A model generated the notes under the pieces. That model searched no databases. It was given only the letters and a program-made list of their open reading frames with translations, and was not told where the DNA came from. This document shows, one piece after another, positions 51,824 through 59,970 of a stretch of 64,000 bases of DNA. Origin of the DNA: Cystobacter fuscus (GTDB taxonomy: Bacteria; Myxococcota; Myxococcia; Myxococcales; Myxococcaceae); NCBI RefSeq assembly GCF_002305875.1, contig NZ_CP022098.1, positions 6,076,001 to 6,140,000 on the forward strand, given 5' to 3'. Made by a program: the position numbers and the translations under genes. The stretch's first letter is position 1, and every line of letters begins with the position of its first letter.

Positions 51824-52588
51824 TCACGACACCTCGCCCACGTGCAGGCGGGTGTCGTAGGTGAACAGCACGTGGCCGTCGCGCTGCTCGCGCTCGAACA
51901 GTTCGCGCAGGGCTTCCATCGTCGGCGCGTAGCCCGGCTGTCCCTCCTTGGGCACGAATGAGGAGGACAGGTGCCGGCCTCGCAACGCCTCGAAGTCGAG
52001 CCGCTGCGCATGGGGAAACACCACCTGGTGGCGCAGCCCCGCGCCAAACCAGGTCGCCACCTGCTCATCGCTCGGGTAGCGCTCGGCCACGCTCGCGTAG
52101 TCCGGACAATACTGGCGCAGGAGCGCCTCGTAGCCGCGCAGGAAGGGCGTGCTGTCGAGCTGGCGGCTGTTCCAGAAGAGCGCCACCCGGCCCCCCGGCA
52201 CCAGGACGCGGGCGAACTCCCGCCGGGTACGCTCGGGATCGAACCAATGGAAGGCCTGCGCCGCCGTCACCAGCGCGACACTCGCATCCGCCAACCCCGT
52301 GGCCTCGGCGCTGCCCGCGACACTCCGGTAGCCCGGAAACCCACCGAGCCAGGCGTCCGCCGCGGCGCGCATCGCGGCATTGGGCTCCACCGCCACCACC
52401 GGGTGCCCCGCCTCCAGGAACATCCGGGTGGAGATGCCCGTGCCGGCCCCCACGTCCGCCACCGGCGCCGAGGGCGCGAGGCCTCCCGGGCCATGCAGGA
52501 AGGCGAGGAGCTCGGGTGGATAGTCCGGGCGGTAGCGCACGTAGTCCGCGACGCGATCGGTGAAGCGTTCCGTGGAGGGTCGGGTCAT
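51824..52588 (-). CDS. class I SAM-dependent methyltransferase
   Basis: 254 residues. The Rossmann SAM site is VADVGAGTGISTRMFLEAGHPVVAVEPNAAM (motif I at ~46), followed by SAEATGLADASVALVTAAQAFHWFDPERTRREFARVLVPGGRVALFWNSR. The AQAFHWFD block is typical of methyltransferase_11-type proteins close to UbiE/Coq5-like families. Substrate not deducible. The ATG at 52588 (MTRPSTERFTDRVADYVRYRP) is preferred; an earlier in-frame Met adds 17 residues with poor context. Confidence 0.88.
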   Translation of the reverse strand: MTRPSTERFTDRVADYVRYRPDYPPELLAFLHGPGGLAPSAPVADVGAGTGISTRMFLEAGHPVVAVEPNAAMRAAADAWLGGFPGYRSVAGSAEATGLADASVALVTAAQAFHWFDPERTRREFARVLVPGGRVALFWNSRQLDSTPFLRGYEALLRQYCPDYASVAERYPSDEQVATWFGAGLRHQVVFPHAQRLDFEALRGRHLSSSFVPKEGQPGYAPTMEALRELFEREQRDGHVLFTYDTRLHVGEVS

Positions 52589-52640
52589 GAGATGCCTTTC
52601 AGGGGACTCCGTTGAGTAGCGGATGATACGCAACTGCAAC

Positions 52641-52865
52641 TCAAGGTTTCTTCAACCACCTGAGCAGCCCCCCGCCCAGAACGAAGAGGGCGAGGGCAGC
52701 CCCGGCGAAAATCATGCCCGCGGCCAGACGCGCCTTCCCCTCCTGCTCTTCCGTTGGATCGAGTTCCAGGGAGCCATGCGCGAAGTAGATCATCGCGACA
52801 ATTGCCACGGGCAGCGAAACTCCGATCCCACCGAGCAGAACAAAAAGTGTGAGAGCGCGGCGCAT
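52641..52865 (-). CDS. small membrane protein (74 aa)
   Basis: MRRALTLFVLLGGIGVSLPVAIVAMIYFAHG is the first transmembrane helix, ARLAAGMIFAGAALALFVLGGGLLRWLKKP the second, with an acidic loop between (LDPTEEQEGK). Hairpin topology with cytoplasmic positive ends. A longer reading to 52943 carries an unlikely N-terminus. No function recognised. Confidence 0.5.
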   Translation of the reverse strand: MRRALTLFVLLGGIGVSLPVAIVAMIYFAHGSLELDPTEEQEGKARLAAGMIFAGAALALFVLGGGLLRWLKKP

Positions 52866-52998
52866 GGACCCTCGGTACCCCAGACATATTGTTGGGGCGA
52901 GGAACATACCACCGCCATCCGGACTTGCCCGGACGAGTGGCACCGGGGAGGCTCACCGTCCCCGTATGGAGCGGGGAGCCCCACCCCAGGAGCACCAC

Positions 52999-53270
52999 AT
53001 GCCCAAGGCGATTCCGGCAACAAGAGCGCGAAGGACTTTGGAGGCACGCCGGTGGGGCTGTGCGTGTACACGGAGAACGTGGATGCGCTGAACGAGCGCT
53101 TCCTGAAGGCGGGAGGCACGCAGTTGAGGCCGTTGCGGAACGAGTTCTACGGAGACCGCACGGCGCAGGTGGAGGATCCCGAGGGCTACAAGTGGACGCT
53201 CGCGCAGCACGTGGAGGACGTGACGCCGGAGGAGATGGAGCGGCGCATGGCGAAGATGATGGGCGGGTAG
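52999..53270 (+). pseudogene. VOC (glyoxalase-like) protein with internal deletion
   Basis: The ATG at 52999 gives MPKAIPA, the usual N-terminus of VOC proteins of this group, then the frame jumps to NKSAKDFGGTPVGLCVYTENVDALNERFLKAGGTQLRPLRNEFYGDRTAQVEDPEGYKWTLAQHVEDV in another phase, with EEMERRMAKMMGG to the stop. The ~60 residues of the first half domain are absent, so the fold cannot form. The C-terminal part is well conserved, so the loss looks recent. Confidence 0.7.
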
Positions 53271-53376
53271 GGCGGAGCGCCGGGGTGGCTGCCGACGCCC
53301 ATGTCCGCGAGGTGCTCTTTCCCGGGCCCTGACGTAGAGGGGCTCGGCCCGGCCGTACAGGCCGCTCGGCACACAC

Positions 53377-53994
53377 TCACTTTCCGTAGGCGTGGGCGAT
53401 CTGGCCCACGAGTGTGGCCCAGGGCATGTCGAGCGCGCCATACACGGCGCCGGCCTCTGGCCGCCCGTTGTCCTTGAGGATCTCGACCATCATGGTCGCG
53501 TAGTCGGACAGGATGACGCCCGCCTGTTGCATGCGCAGCAAGCCGACCTGACGCTTGGTTTCGCTGAATGTCCCGGACGCGTCGACGGCGACATAGGCGT
53601 CCAGTCCCCGCGCCACGGCGGTCATTGCCGGGAACGCCGCGCAGACCTCCAGGGAGATGCCGGCGAAGATGAGCTTCTTGCGCCCGGTCGCTTCGATGGC
53701 CTTGGCGACGCGCTCGTCGTCGTAGGCGTTCACCGAGGAGCGATCGATGATCTTGATGCCGGGCAGGGCCTGGACGAGCTCGGGGAAGGTCGGCCCCCAC
53801 ATGCTGTCGCGCGCGGTCGTCGTGACGATGATCGGCAGCTCGAGCGCCTTGGCGGCCTTGGCCAGGGCCACGACGTTGTGCTTCAGCTCTCCGGTCGAAT
53901 AGTCCCGGACGCCGGTCATCAGGCCTACCTGATGATCGACGAGAACCAGGGCCGTGTTGTTGGCAGTGAGCGGCTCGTAGGTGCGATGGGTCAT
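53377..53994 (-). CDS. isochorismatase-family (YcaC-like) cysteine hydrolase
   Basis: 205 residues. ALVLVDHQVGLMTGV has the first catalytic Asp, RKKLIFAGISLEVCAAFPAMTA the Cys nucleophile, with Lys earlier in the chain. Pattern and length match YcaC-type hydrolases, whose substrate is usually unknown (amide or carbamate). Divergent from a LysR gene with an 18-bp perfect inverted repeat between them, a typical LysR-target arrangement. ATG at 53994 (MTHRTYEPLTANN). Confidence 0.9.
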   Translation of the reverse strand: MTHRTYEPLTANNTALVLVDHQVGLMTGVRDYSTGELKHNVVALAKAAKALELPIIVTTTARDSMWGPTFPELVQALPGIKIIDRSSVNAYDDERVAKAIEATGRKKLIFAGISLEVCAAFPAMTAVARGLDAYVAVDASGTFSETKRQVGLLRMQQAGVILSDYATMMVEILKDNGRPEAGAVYGALDMPWATLVGQIAHAYGK

Positions 53995-54097
53995 GACGTC
54001 CTCCTGGACGGTTGCAAGGGATTTCAGTTGTGTGTCGTGACAAGGAAATCCTAGCGACTGGACCCTCGGACCAGAAACCGGCAAAGTCGCAACGCAG

Positions 54098-54115
54098 CGT
54101 CCAATTGATTGGACG
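54098..54115. promoter_or_regulatory. LysR-type operator between isochorismatase and LysR genes
   Basis: CGTCCAATTGATTGGACG is an 18-bp perfect inverted repeat (8-bp arms, 2-base spacer) in the 132-base divergent gap. A copy with the same outer arms (CGTCCA...TGGACG, 18 bp, ATTGGACG arm identical) lies at 55084-55101 before the hydrolase gene. Confidence 0.75.
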
Positions 54116-54126
54116 ATGGGTGGCAC

Positions 54127-55038
54127 GTGCTGGATCTGAACGACTTCTTCTTTTTCGTCCAGGTGGTCGACCGCGGTGGGTTCACGGCGGCGGGCCGGGC
54201 GTTGCGTATGCCCAAATCGACCCTCAGTCACCGCATGCAGCAGCTCGAGAGCAATCTCGGCGTCCGGCTGCTCAACCGGACATCGCGCCGCTTCGGAATG
54301 ACCGAGGCCGGCGAAGACTTCTATCGGCACGCGGTGGCGATGCTCCGAGAGGCGGAGTTGGCCGAAACGACGATCCGCCATCGGCTGGCCGAACCGACCG
54401 GTACGGTGCGATGCACTGCTGGCGTGGCGACCATGCAGTTCGCGATGTCCGACATCATCGTCGATTTCCTCGCGCGGTATCCGAAGGTGAATGTCGTCGC
54501 GCATGCCGCGGATCGATCCGTCGACCTCGTTGGCGAGAACTACGACATCGCCGTCCGCGCGCATTCCGACCCGCTCCTCGCTTCCAACCTCGTCCAGAAG
54601 ACGCTCGCTTCCGCCTCGTGGTTCCTGTTCGCGGGCTCGAGCTATATCGAAGCAAACGGCGCGCCGCGGACACCCCAGGATCTTCAAAACCATCCTTCGC
54701 TTTTCATGATGCGGACCGGCGTCGTGCCGATGTGGCGGCTTCGCCATGCGAGCAGGGCGCGAGACGAAGTCGTCATGCCGCTGACCCCGAGGCTGCTGAG
54801 CGACGACATGGTCGGTCTGCAGCAAGCGGCGCTCAAGGGGCTCGGCGTGGTGGCGTTGCCTGGCTACATCTGCCGGGCGGCGGTGCGTTCCGGTGCGTTG
54901 CGGCGTGTGCTGCCGGACTGGCTTGCCGGCGACTCCACGATCACCGCGCTCATTCCCCACAGGAAAGGGCTTCTGCCGTCCGTGCGCGCCTTCCTTGATC
55001 ACCTGGCGACGGAGTTCCCAAAGACGGTACAGCTCTAG
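54127..55038 (+). CDS. LysR-family regulator (controls isochorismatase and probably the hydrolase)
   Basis: 303 residues, start GTG at 54127 (VLDLNDFFFFVQVVDRGGF); an in-frame TTG at 54109 would lie inside the operator. The HTH FTAAGRALRMPKSTLSHRMQQLES is at about 19-42 and the C-terminal effector domain follows (VRCTAGVATMQFAMSDIIVDFLARYPKVNV, SYIEANGAPRTPQDLQNHPS). Divergent from the isochorismatase gene, classical for LysR control. The same palindrome 46 bases downstream of its stop suggests that it also controls the alpha/beta hydrolase. Confidence 0.92.
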   Translation: MLDLNDFFFFVQVVDRGGFTAAGRALRMPKSTLSHRMQQLESNLGVRLLNRTSRRFGMTEAGEDFYRHAVAMLREAELAETTIRHRLAEPTGTVRCTAGVATMQFAMSDIIVDFLARYPKVNVVAHAADRSVDLVGENYDIAVRAHSDPLLASNLVQKTLASASWFLFAGSSYIEANGAPRTPQDLQNHPSLFMMRTGVVPMWRLRHASRARDEVVMPLTPRLLSDDMVGLQQAALKGLGVVALPGYICRAAVRSGALRRVLPDWLAGDSTITALIPHRKGLLPSVRAFLDHLATEFPKTVQL

Positions 55039-55083
55039 GCCTGGCGACCAGGCGATAGGCACGCAGACCCCGCCGAGGCGGAT

Positions 55084-55101
55084 CGTCCATCCCATTGGAC
55101 G
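55084..55101. promoter_or_regulatory. second LysR-type operator, before alpha/beta hydrolase gene
   Basis: CGTCCATCCCATTGGACG repeats the outer 6-base arms of the palindrome at 54098 with the right arm ATTGGACG intact. It is 87 bases upstream of the hydrolase ATG. Confidence 0.6.
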
Positions 55102-55188
55102 CTAAGTCTGGATCGTGATGTCTTTCGGGCGTTGGACTCATCCCCAACAATGACCTCCAGGACAAAGTTTTGCTGGAGCGATTGGAAG

Positions 55189-56127
55189 ATGCGTACATTC
55201 AAGAGTGAGCCATCCGAAACGGCGATCGTCAGGATCGCGGCGGACGAACGCGCGCGTGCGGGCGTTTTGCGCGAGCGGTTCGCCCGCTTCTGGGAAGCCG
55301 CGAGCGGCGAGCCCAGGGCGATCTACGATGCCTTCATCTCCGCGAGTCCCCTGACCGGCGACGTCTCCCTCGACGCCGTCGATGAGGCGGGCGTACGAGG
55401 CTGGTGGGTGCGTCCAGCGCGAGCCGAGCCGGGTCGCGCGATCCTCTATCTCCATGGCGGCGGCTACGTGCAGGGTTCCGCGAAGGCATACCGCGGCTTC
55501 GTCAGCCAGCTCGTCAGCCGCACACAGGTTCCCGCGCTCGTCATCGACTATCCCCTGGCGCCCGAGACGACGCTGCCGGCCGCGCCGAAGGCGGCCCTGG
55601 CGGCATGGCACTGGCTGGCCGCTCGAGGCTTCACACGGGTCGCGATCGTCGGGGATTCAGCGGGCGGCGGGTTGACGCTGGTCACGCTCGCGCAGCTGGC
55701 CAGGTCGTCTGGCGGCGCCTCGCCAGTGGCGGGAGTGGTCTTCTCCCCGTGGACCGACCTGGCCTTCACCGGAGCGTCGATGACGGATCCGTCCGTGGAG
55801 GATCCGTTGATCGGCTACGAGTATCTGCGGGATTGCGCCCGGAAGTATCTCGGGGCGGCAAGCGCCGCCGATCCGCTCGCCTCGCCGCTCCTGGGCGAGC
55901 TGCATGGCCTCCCGCCGCTCTTCATCCAGGTCGGAACCGACGAACGTCTGCTGGATGACTCCCGGCAATATGCCGCTCGCGCAAGGCAGGCAGGTGTCCC
56001 TGTCCAGCTCGAGATCTGGGAGGAGATGCATCACGTCTTCCAACTCGATGTCACGCATCTGGAAAGCAGCCGGGTCGCGCTCGATCGCGCTGGGCATTTC
56101 CTGCTCAATGCCTTCAACCACGAATGA
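55189..56127 (+). CDS. alpha/beta hydrolase (HSL-type esterase)
   Basis: 312 residues. LYLHGGGYVQGS (oxyanion HGGG, ~88), VAIVGDSAGGGLTL (nucleophile Ser in GDSAG, ~154), GTDERLLDDS with the acidic residue, and MHHVFQLD with the catalytic His are the hormone-sensitive-lipase-type esterase set. Substrate unknown. ATG at 55189, preceded by a GGA-rich site. Probably under control of the LysR protein upstream through the second palindrome. Confidence 0.9.
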   Translation: MRTFKSEPSETAIVRIAADERARAGVLRERFARFWEAASGEPRAIYDAFISASPLTGDVSLDAVDEAGVRGWWVRPARAEPGRAILYLHGGGYVQGSAKAYRGFVSQLVSRTQVPALVIDYPLAPETTLPAAPKAALAAWHWLAARGFTRVAIVGDSAGGGLTLVTLAQLARSSGGASPVAGVVFSPWTDLAFTGASMTDPSVEDPLIGYEYLRDCARKYLGAASAADPLASPLLGELHGLPPLFIQVGTDERLLDDSRQYAARARQAGVPVQLEIWEEMHHVFQLDVTHLESSRVALDRAGHFLLNAFNHE

Positions 56128-56258
56128 GCCCGCGCGGAAGCGGCCGATTTGATTGTCAAGGAAAGGAGAATGGCCATGGCCATTGGAACCCCCGGTGGCG
56201 ACGAACGTGACGACGATCATGATCGCCGAGGCGATCAGCCGAAGACTCTGAACGATGG

Positions 56259-56645
56259 TCACTCCCGTATGAACTCGATAGCGGCCCTGGTGAACGCACG
56301 GACCTTCTCTTCGGGGCCCTGAGCGACGAGCACCAGGCGCAGGGTGAGGGGGTCTTCCAGTTTGCTATGCAGGCTGTGCTCGACGCCGAGCTTGCTTGCG
56401 AACTGCTCGAAGGCGAGACGCATTGGATCCGTCCTCGCGGCGACCACTTGAGGCGTGGAGCTGTTCGGGATCGTGAACGACAGCTCGATGCGCAGCCCAC
56501 CGCTCGAACCTTCGACGGGTGCCTCGGTAAGCGACGCGTTCGCGAGGGGCTCGAGCGGCAACGGCTCCGTCGAGCTCTTCGAGAGCGCCTTCTCCAAGGT
56601 GTGAGTTGCAACGTCGCGGATGCGGTTGGGGTCGATTGCGCCCAT
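56259..56645 (-). CDS. hypothetical protein
   Basis: 128 residues (MGAIDPNRIRDVATHTLEKALSKSSTEPLPLEPLANAS...). A beta-rich middle (GLRIELSFTIPNSSTPQVV) and an alpha end (EEKVRAFTRAAIEFIRE). No signal peptide. Its TGA overlaps by 4 bases an ATG of another minus-strand frame that begins MTIVQSLRLIASAIMIVVTFVATGG and could encode a small membrane peptide. Downstream of the lipoprotein gene by 41 bases. No family recognised. Confidence 0.45.
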   Translation of the reverse strand: MGAIDPNRIRDVATHTLEKALSKSSTEPLPLEPLANASLTEAPVEGSSGGLRIELSFTIPNSSTPQVVAARTDPMRLAFEQFASKLGVEHSLHSKLEDPLTLRLVLVAQGPEEKVRAFTRAAIEFIRE

Positions 56646-56686
56646 GATGTCGCTCGTGCCTCCTGGCGGGTTCTCGCACGGAAGTC

Positions 56687-58102
56687 TCACAGGCGGAAGA
56701 CGAGAACGTCCTGATTCGCGGGGCTCATCCACACGATGGCGTCGAGGCTGGGGAAGTAGATCGCCCGGCGCCGCGCGATGCCGCTCTGCAAGGCGGGCGC
56801 GGCGTTGGCGAAGGTCTTTGGCCGCAGCGTCGCGGGCGTGGTCTTGAGGTCGAGCTCCAGCCAGGCCATGCCGCTGTTGAGCTTCGTGTACACCCAGTAG
56901 AGGCCCTCGGTTGGCACGTAGACCATGCCGTGGCCGTCGGTGGCGTGAGCGGTGTCGGGGAACGAGGCGAGCGACAGGCCACCTTCGTAGTTCCACGTCG
57001 AGCCCGACGAGAGCACGGTGTGGGTGGCCACATCGTAGCGCTGCCAGCGGCCGGGCGAGGCGTAGGTCCCGGAGCTGTTCGGTGGCACGAAGATCGTCAC
57101 GATGTCGCCTTCCTGCGTGTAGGCAGCACCGCTCCAGTCCCAGTTGCCCCAGGTCGCGCGCGGGGCGAGCCAGGTGTCGGTGCGCAGATCGTAGTCGGCC
57201 GCGAAGGGGCCCCCGGAGCCGCAGGAGCCGATCACCAGCTTCGACTCGTGATCGAGCACCGCGATCACCTCCTCCGTGAAGGCGTAGACGTCACCGTCGG
57301 CGCGCGGGTGCGTCTTGCGCGTCCACTCGTGGCTCGCGAGTGAGTACCGCCACAGCCGGCGACAGGCGACGATCAGCTCGTTGCTCTCGGGCACGTAGAT
57401 GAAGCCGTCGTACACGTGCCGCGCCGTGGGGTTGCCCATGGGGTTGCTCGCGGTGCGGTCCCAGAAGATCTCGTCGTAGTACCAGTGGTCGCGCTGTGCC
57501 CAGGTCCCCGCGGCGACTTCGGCGTCGTAGGCCGCGCGCGACTCGGGGCAGCCCGCGAAGGTGCCTGACTCGCGGTACGCCTGGCTCCAGAGACGGGTGT
57601 CGCTCGGCATGTGCTCGATCGACCAGCGCATCGAGTCGAGCTCGAAGCGGTAGATGCCGTTGTTGCTCGAGTCGCCGTGACCACCGCCGTGACGCCACAG
57701 CCGGCGGCCGGCGAGGTCGAAGGCCGGCGCGTTCCACGCTTCGGTGACGCCGCCCCAGCCCTGGCTGCCGTAGTCCCTCCACCCGGGAATGGCGGCCTGC
57801 ACCTGCGCACCGAGGTCCTCGAGTTTCGTGCCCGCGACGCTCACCCACCGGCCGTGCGGCACCAGCGCCCAGCTCGATTCGTTCACCCGGCCGTCGCCGT
57901 CGCGCCCGGGCGTCCACACATCGTTGACGAACGTGCCGGCCTGGGTGCCGTGACCCCAGCCAGGGGAGTCGCCGGCATCGCGCACGCCTGCATCGAAGGG
58001 CTGACCGGCGTCGCCCGCGTCGCTGGAAGTCCCCGCATCGGACGACGTGACGGAATTCACACACCCCGAAAGAACCAACAGCGCGATCAGCCATCGTGAC
58101 AT
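56687..58102 (-). CDS. kelch-like beta-propeller lipoprotein
   Basis: 471 residues. Lipobox in LIALLVLSGC, then an Asp/Ala/Gly-rich linker typical of myxobacterial secreted proteins. The rest reads as propeller blades with Trp and Gly-rich turns (NAPAFDLAGRRLWRHGGGHGDSSNNGIYRFEL, FIYVPESNELIVACRRLWRYSLASHEW, VYAFTEEVIAVLDHESKLVIG, GMVYVPTEGLYWVYTKLNSGMAWLELD), like galactose-oxidase/kelch-type proteins, without a clear metal-ligand Cys-Tyr pair. It could bind glycan or be a structural propeller. Confidence 0.7.
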   Translation of the reverse strand: MSRWLIALLVLSGCVNSVTSSDAGTSSDAGDAGQPFDAGVRDAGDSPGWGHGTQAGTFVNDVWTPGRDGDGRVNESSWALVPHGRWVSVAGTKLEDLGAQVQAAIPGWRDYGSQGWGGVTEAWNAPAFDLAGRRLWRHGGGHGDSSNNGIYRFELDSMRWSIEHMPSDTRLWSQAYRESGTFAGCPESRAAYDAEVAAGTWAQRDHWYYDEIFWDRTASNPMGNPTARHVYDGFIYVPESNELIVACRRLWRYSLASHEWTRKTHPRADGDVYAFTEEVIAVLDHESKLVIGSCGSGGPFAADYDLRTDTWLAPRATWGNWDWSGAAYTQEGDIVTIFVPPNSSGTYASPGRWQRYDVATHTVLSSGSTWNYEGGLSLASFPDTAHATDGHGMVYVPTEGLYWVYTKLNSGMAWLELDLKTTPATLRPKTFANAAPALQSGIARRRAIYFPSLDAIVWMSPANQDVLVFRL

Positions 58103-58121
58103 GGCGAGCAGTGTAGATGGT

Positions 58122-59033
58122 TCAGCGGCCGACGAGGTGGGCCCAGGTCTTGAAATCGGTCAAGGGCAGTCCCAGGCTCCGCGCCTGCTCGGGTGTGGCG
58201 GGACTGCCCACCTCGTTGAGCTGTTGATAGTTTTTCACGAACGCGGGCGGCATGCCCTGGGCCATGGCCTCCTCGGGAGTGAGGTCCGGAGCCTCGGGCG
58301 AGACATTCCAGGCCTCGCCCAGGATCCGGGCGATCTCCTTCATCGTCAGCCGCTCGCCCGCGAGCTCGAGTTCCACCCGGTGGAACTTCTCCGGCTCGAG
58401 GATCGCCGCGGCCCCCGCCTCGCCGATGTCCTTCACCGCGATCAGGGCGAGCACCGTGTGGGGTTTGAGCACCGTCACCAGGCGATCCCCCACCGAATGG
58501 GCGAACATGAACGAGGGACGCAGGAAGTTCTCCATGAAGAAGGCCGGCTTGAGCAGGGTCCAGTATTGGAAGCCCGCGTCGCGCACGAGCTCTTCGGTAT
58601 AGGCCTTGTCCTCCCAGTAAGCGACATCCCACCGGCCCTCCTTCCAACCCGGTGCCTTGCGATGGAAGTCCCCCGCGCCCGACACCGAGGTGTGGACGAA
58701 GTGCGGGACACCGGCGTCCTTCGCCGCGTCCACCAGGTTCTTGCCCATCACCCGCACGGCATCCGTCCCCAGGGTCTCGAGCGTGAGCGGGGGGATGGAG
58801 AACACCGCCCGGACTCCCGCACAGGCTTCGAGCAGCGACGCCTTGTCCATGAGATCTCCCCGGACGAGGTCGGCCCCCAGGGCCTTCAGGGCCGCGGCGC
58901 TCGGTGATTGGGGATCTCGCACCAACGCTCGCACCGATTGACGACGCGCCAGCAATGACCGCGCCACGGCCCCCCCTTGCTTGCCCGTCGCCCCCGCCAC
59001 GAGCACGGGCGCCGAATGGATCTGATTCGTCAT
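58122..59033 (-). CDS. NmrA-family NAD(P)-binding protein
   Basis: 303 residues. VLVAGATGKQGGAVARSLLARRQSVRALVRDP is the NAD(P)-binding Rossmann motif (GxxGxxG) at ~10-40, followed by FSIPPLTLETLGTDAVRVMGKNLVDAAKDAGVPHFVHTSVSGAG. Typical of NmrA/quinone-oxidoreductase-like redox sensors. Divergent from a TetR gene with palindromes between them. ATG at 59033 (MTNQIHSAPVLVAGATG). Confidence 0.85.
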   Translation of the reverse strand: MTNQIHSAPVLVAGATGKQGGAVARSLLARRQSVRALVRDPQSPSAAALKALGADLVRGDLMDKASLLEACAGVRAVFSIPPLTLETLGTDAVRVMGKNLVDAAKDAGVPHFVHTSVSGAGDFHRKAPGWKEGRWDVAYWEDKAYTEELVRDAGFQYWTLLKPAFFMENFLRPSFMFAHSVGDRLVTVLKPHTVLALIAVKDIGEAGAAAILEPEKFHRVELELAGERLTMKEIARILGEAWNVSPEAPDLTPEEAMAQGMPPAFVKNYQQLNEVGSPATPEQARSLGLPLTDFKTWAHLVGR

Positions 59034-59103
59034 GGGTCCTCCTGGAAAACACCCCACCCGGACGGCTCGGAGCCGCCGTGGAGGGGCTGGGTTCATCCAA
59101 TGT

Positions 59104-59136
59104 CTTCCAGTTGGAAGATTTCTGTCAACTGGAACA
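59104..59136. promoter_or_regulatory. tandem TetR-type operators between NmrA and TetR genes
   Basis: CTTCCAGTTGGAAG (59104-59117) is a perfect 6-2-6 inverted repeat. TGTCAACTGGAACA (59123-59136) is its near-palindromic relative in the other orientation, sharing CCAGTTG/CAACTGG. The centres are 19 bases apart. Likely bound by the adjacent TetR protein. Confidence 0.7.
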
Positions 59137-59177
59137 TTTTTTCTAGATGGACCAGGATGGATGGAGGGAGAGCACAC

Positions 59178-59927
59178 GTGAGTACCAGGCGAGCGGGCGG
59201 AACGGAGGGGTCGCGGCCGAGGCGGCGACCCCGGGAAGGCGGTTACGCCCGAGGAGAGGAGACGCGGGAGCGGATCATCCAGGCGGCCTTCGAGGTGTTC
59301 TCCGAGGAAGGCTACCTGGGGGCGTCGACCCGGCTCATCGCCGCGCGAGCCGGGGTCAACCCGCCGGCGCTGCAATACTACTTCGATAGCAAGGAGGGAT
59401 TGCACGAGGCGTGCGGGCGGTGGGTCATTGATCGGGTGATGGGCGGGTTCGCTCCCGTATTGGAGGCGGCGCGAGCGGCGCGGGCGAGCGGACGGCGGGA
59501 GGCGATGCTCGAGGCGCTCCAGGATCTGGTGGAGCTGATAGCGGACCTGACGATGCCCCGGACCGACGAAGAAGGCTGGCGCCGCTTCCTCGGGCGATGC
59601 CAGACGCATTCCTCCGGCCATCCCGCCTTCGAGCTGATCGAGCGGGAGTTCACGGTGCCCATCAAGTCCATGGTCATCTCGCTCGTCACCCAGGTGTTGG
59701 GGCTCGAGGAGGGAGACGAGCGGGCCCGGATTCGTGCCCTGCTCATCCTTGGTCAGTTGTGGGTCGTGCATGATGGGGCGGACAGAACGCTCGGGGACCT
59801 GGGCTGGCCGGACTTCGCCGGGGACCGTGCCGCGCGCGTCAAGGAGATCCTCCGTGATCACGTCGCCCGGCTCCTGGCTTCACCCCTCCCGGCGACCTCC
59901 GCCTCGCCGTCTCGCTCCCGCCGGTGA
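59178..59927 (+). CDS. TetR-family regulator
   Basis: 249 residues from GTG 59178, chosen because GGAGGGAGA lies 6-8 bases upstream. An in-frame ATG at 59157 (MDGGRAH) is an alternative, but would sit over that site. HTH: ETRERIIQAAFEVFSEEGYLGASTRLIAARAGVNPPALQYYFDSKEGLHEACG (~30-82), a standard TetR N-terminus. The C-terminal ligand domain contains WRRFLGRCQTHSSGHPAFELIE, as in the TetR_C_15-like group with CerR-type topology. Divergent from the NmrA gene and probably its repressor. Confidence 0.88.
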   Translation: MSTRRAGGTEGSRPRRRPREGGYARGEETRERIIQAAFEVFSEEGYLGASTRLIAARAGVNPPALQYYFDSKEGLHEACGRWVIDRVMGGFAPVLEAARAARASGRREAMLEALQDLVELIADLTMPRTDEEGWRRFLGRCQTHSSGHPAFELIEREFTVPIKSMVISLVTQVLGLEEGDERARIRALLILGQLWVVHDGADRTLGDLGWPDFAGDRAARVKEILRDHVARLLASPLPATSASPSRSRR

Positions 59928-59970
59928 CACCCCGCCGACGCGCCCCTGGACCCGACCCTCTTCCTCGGGG

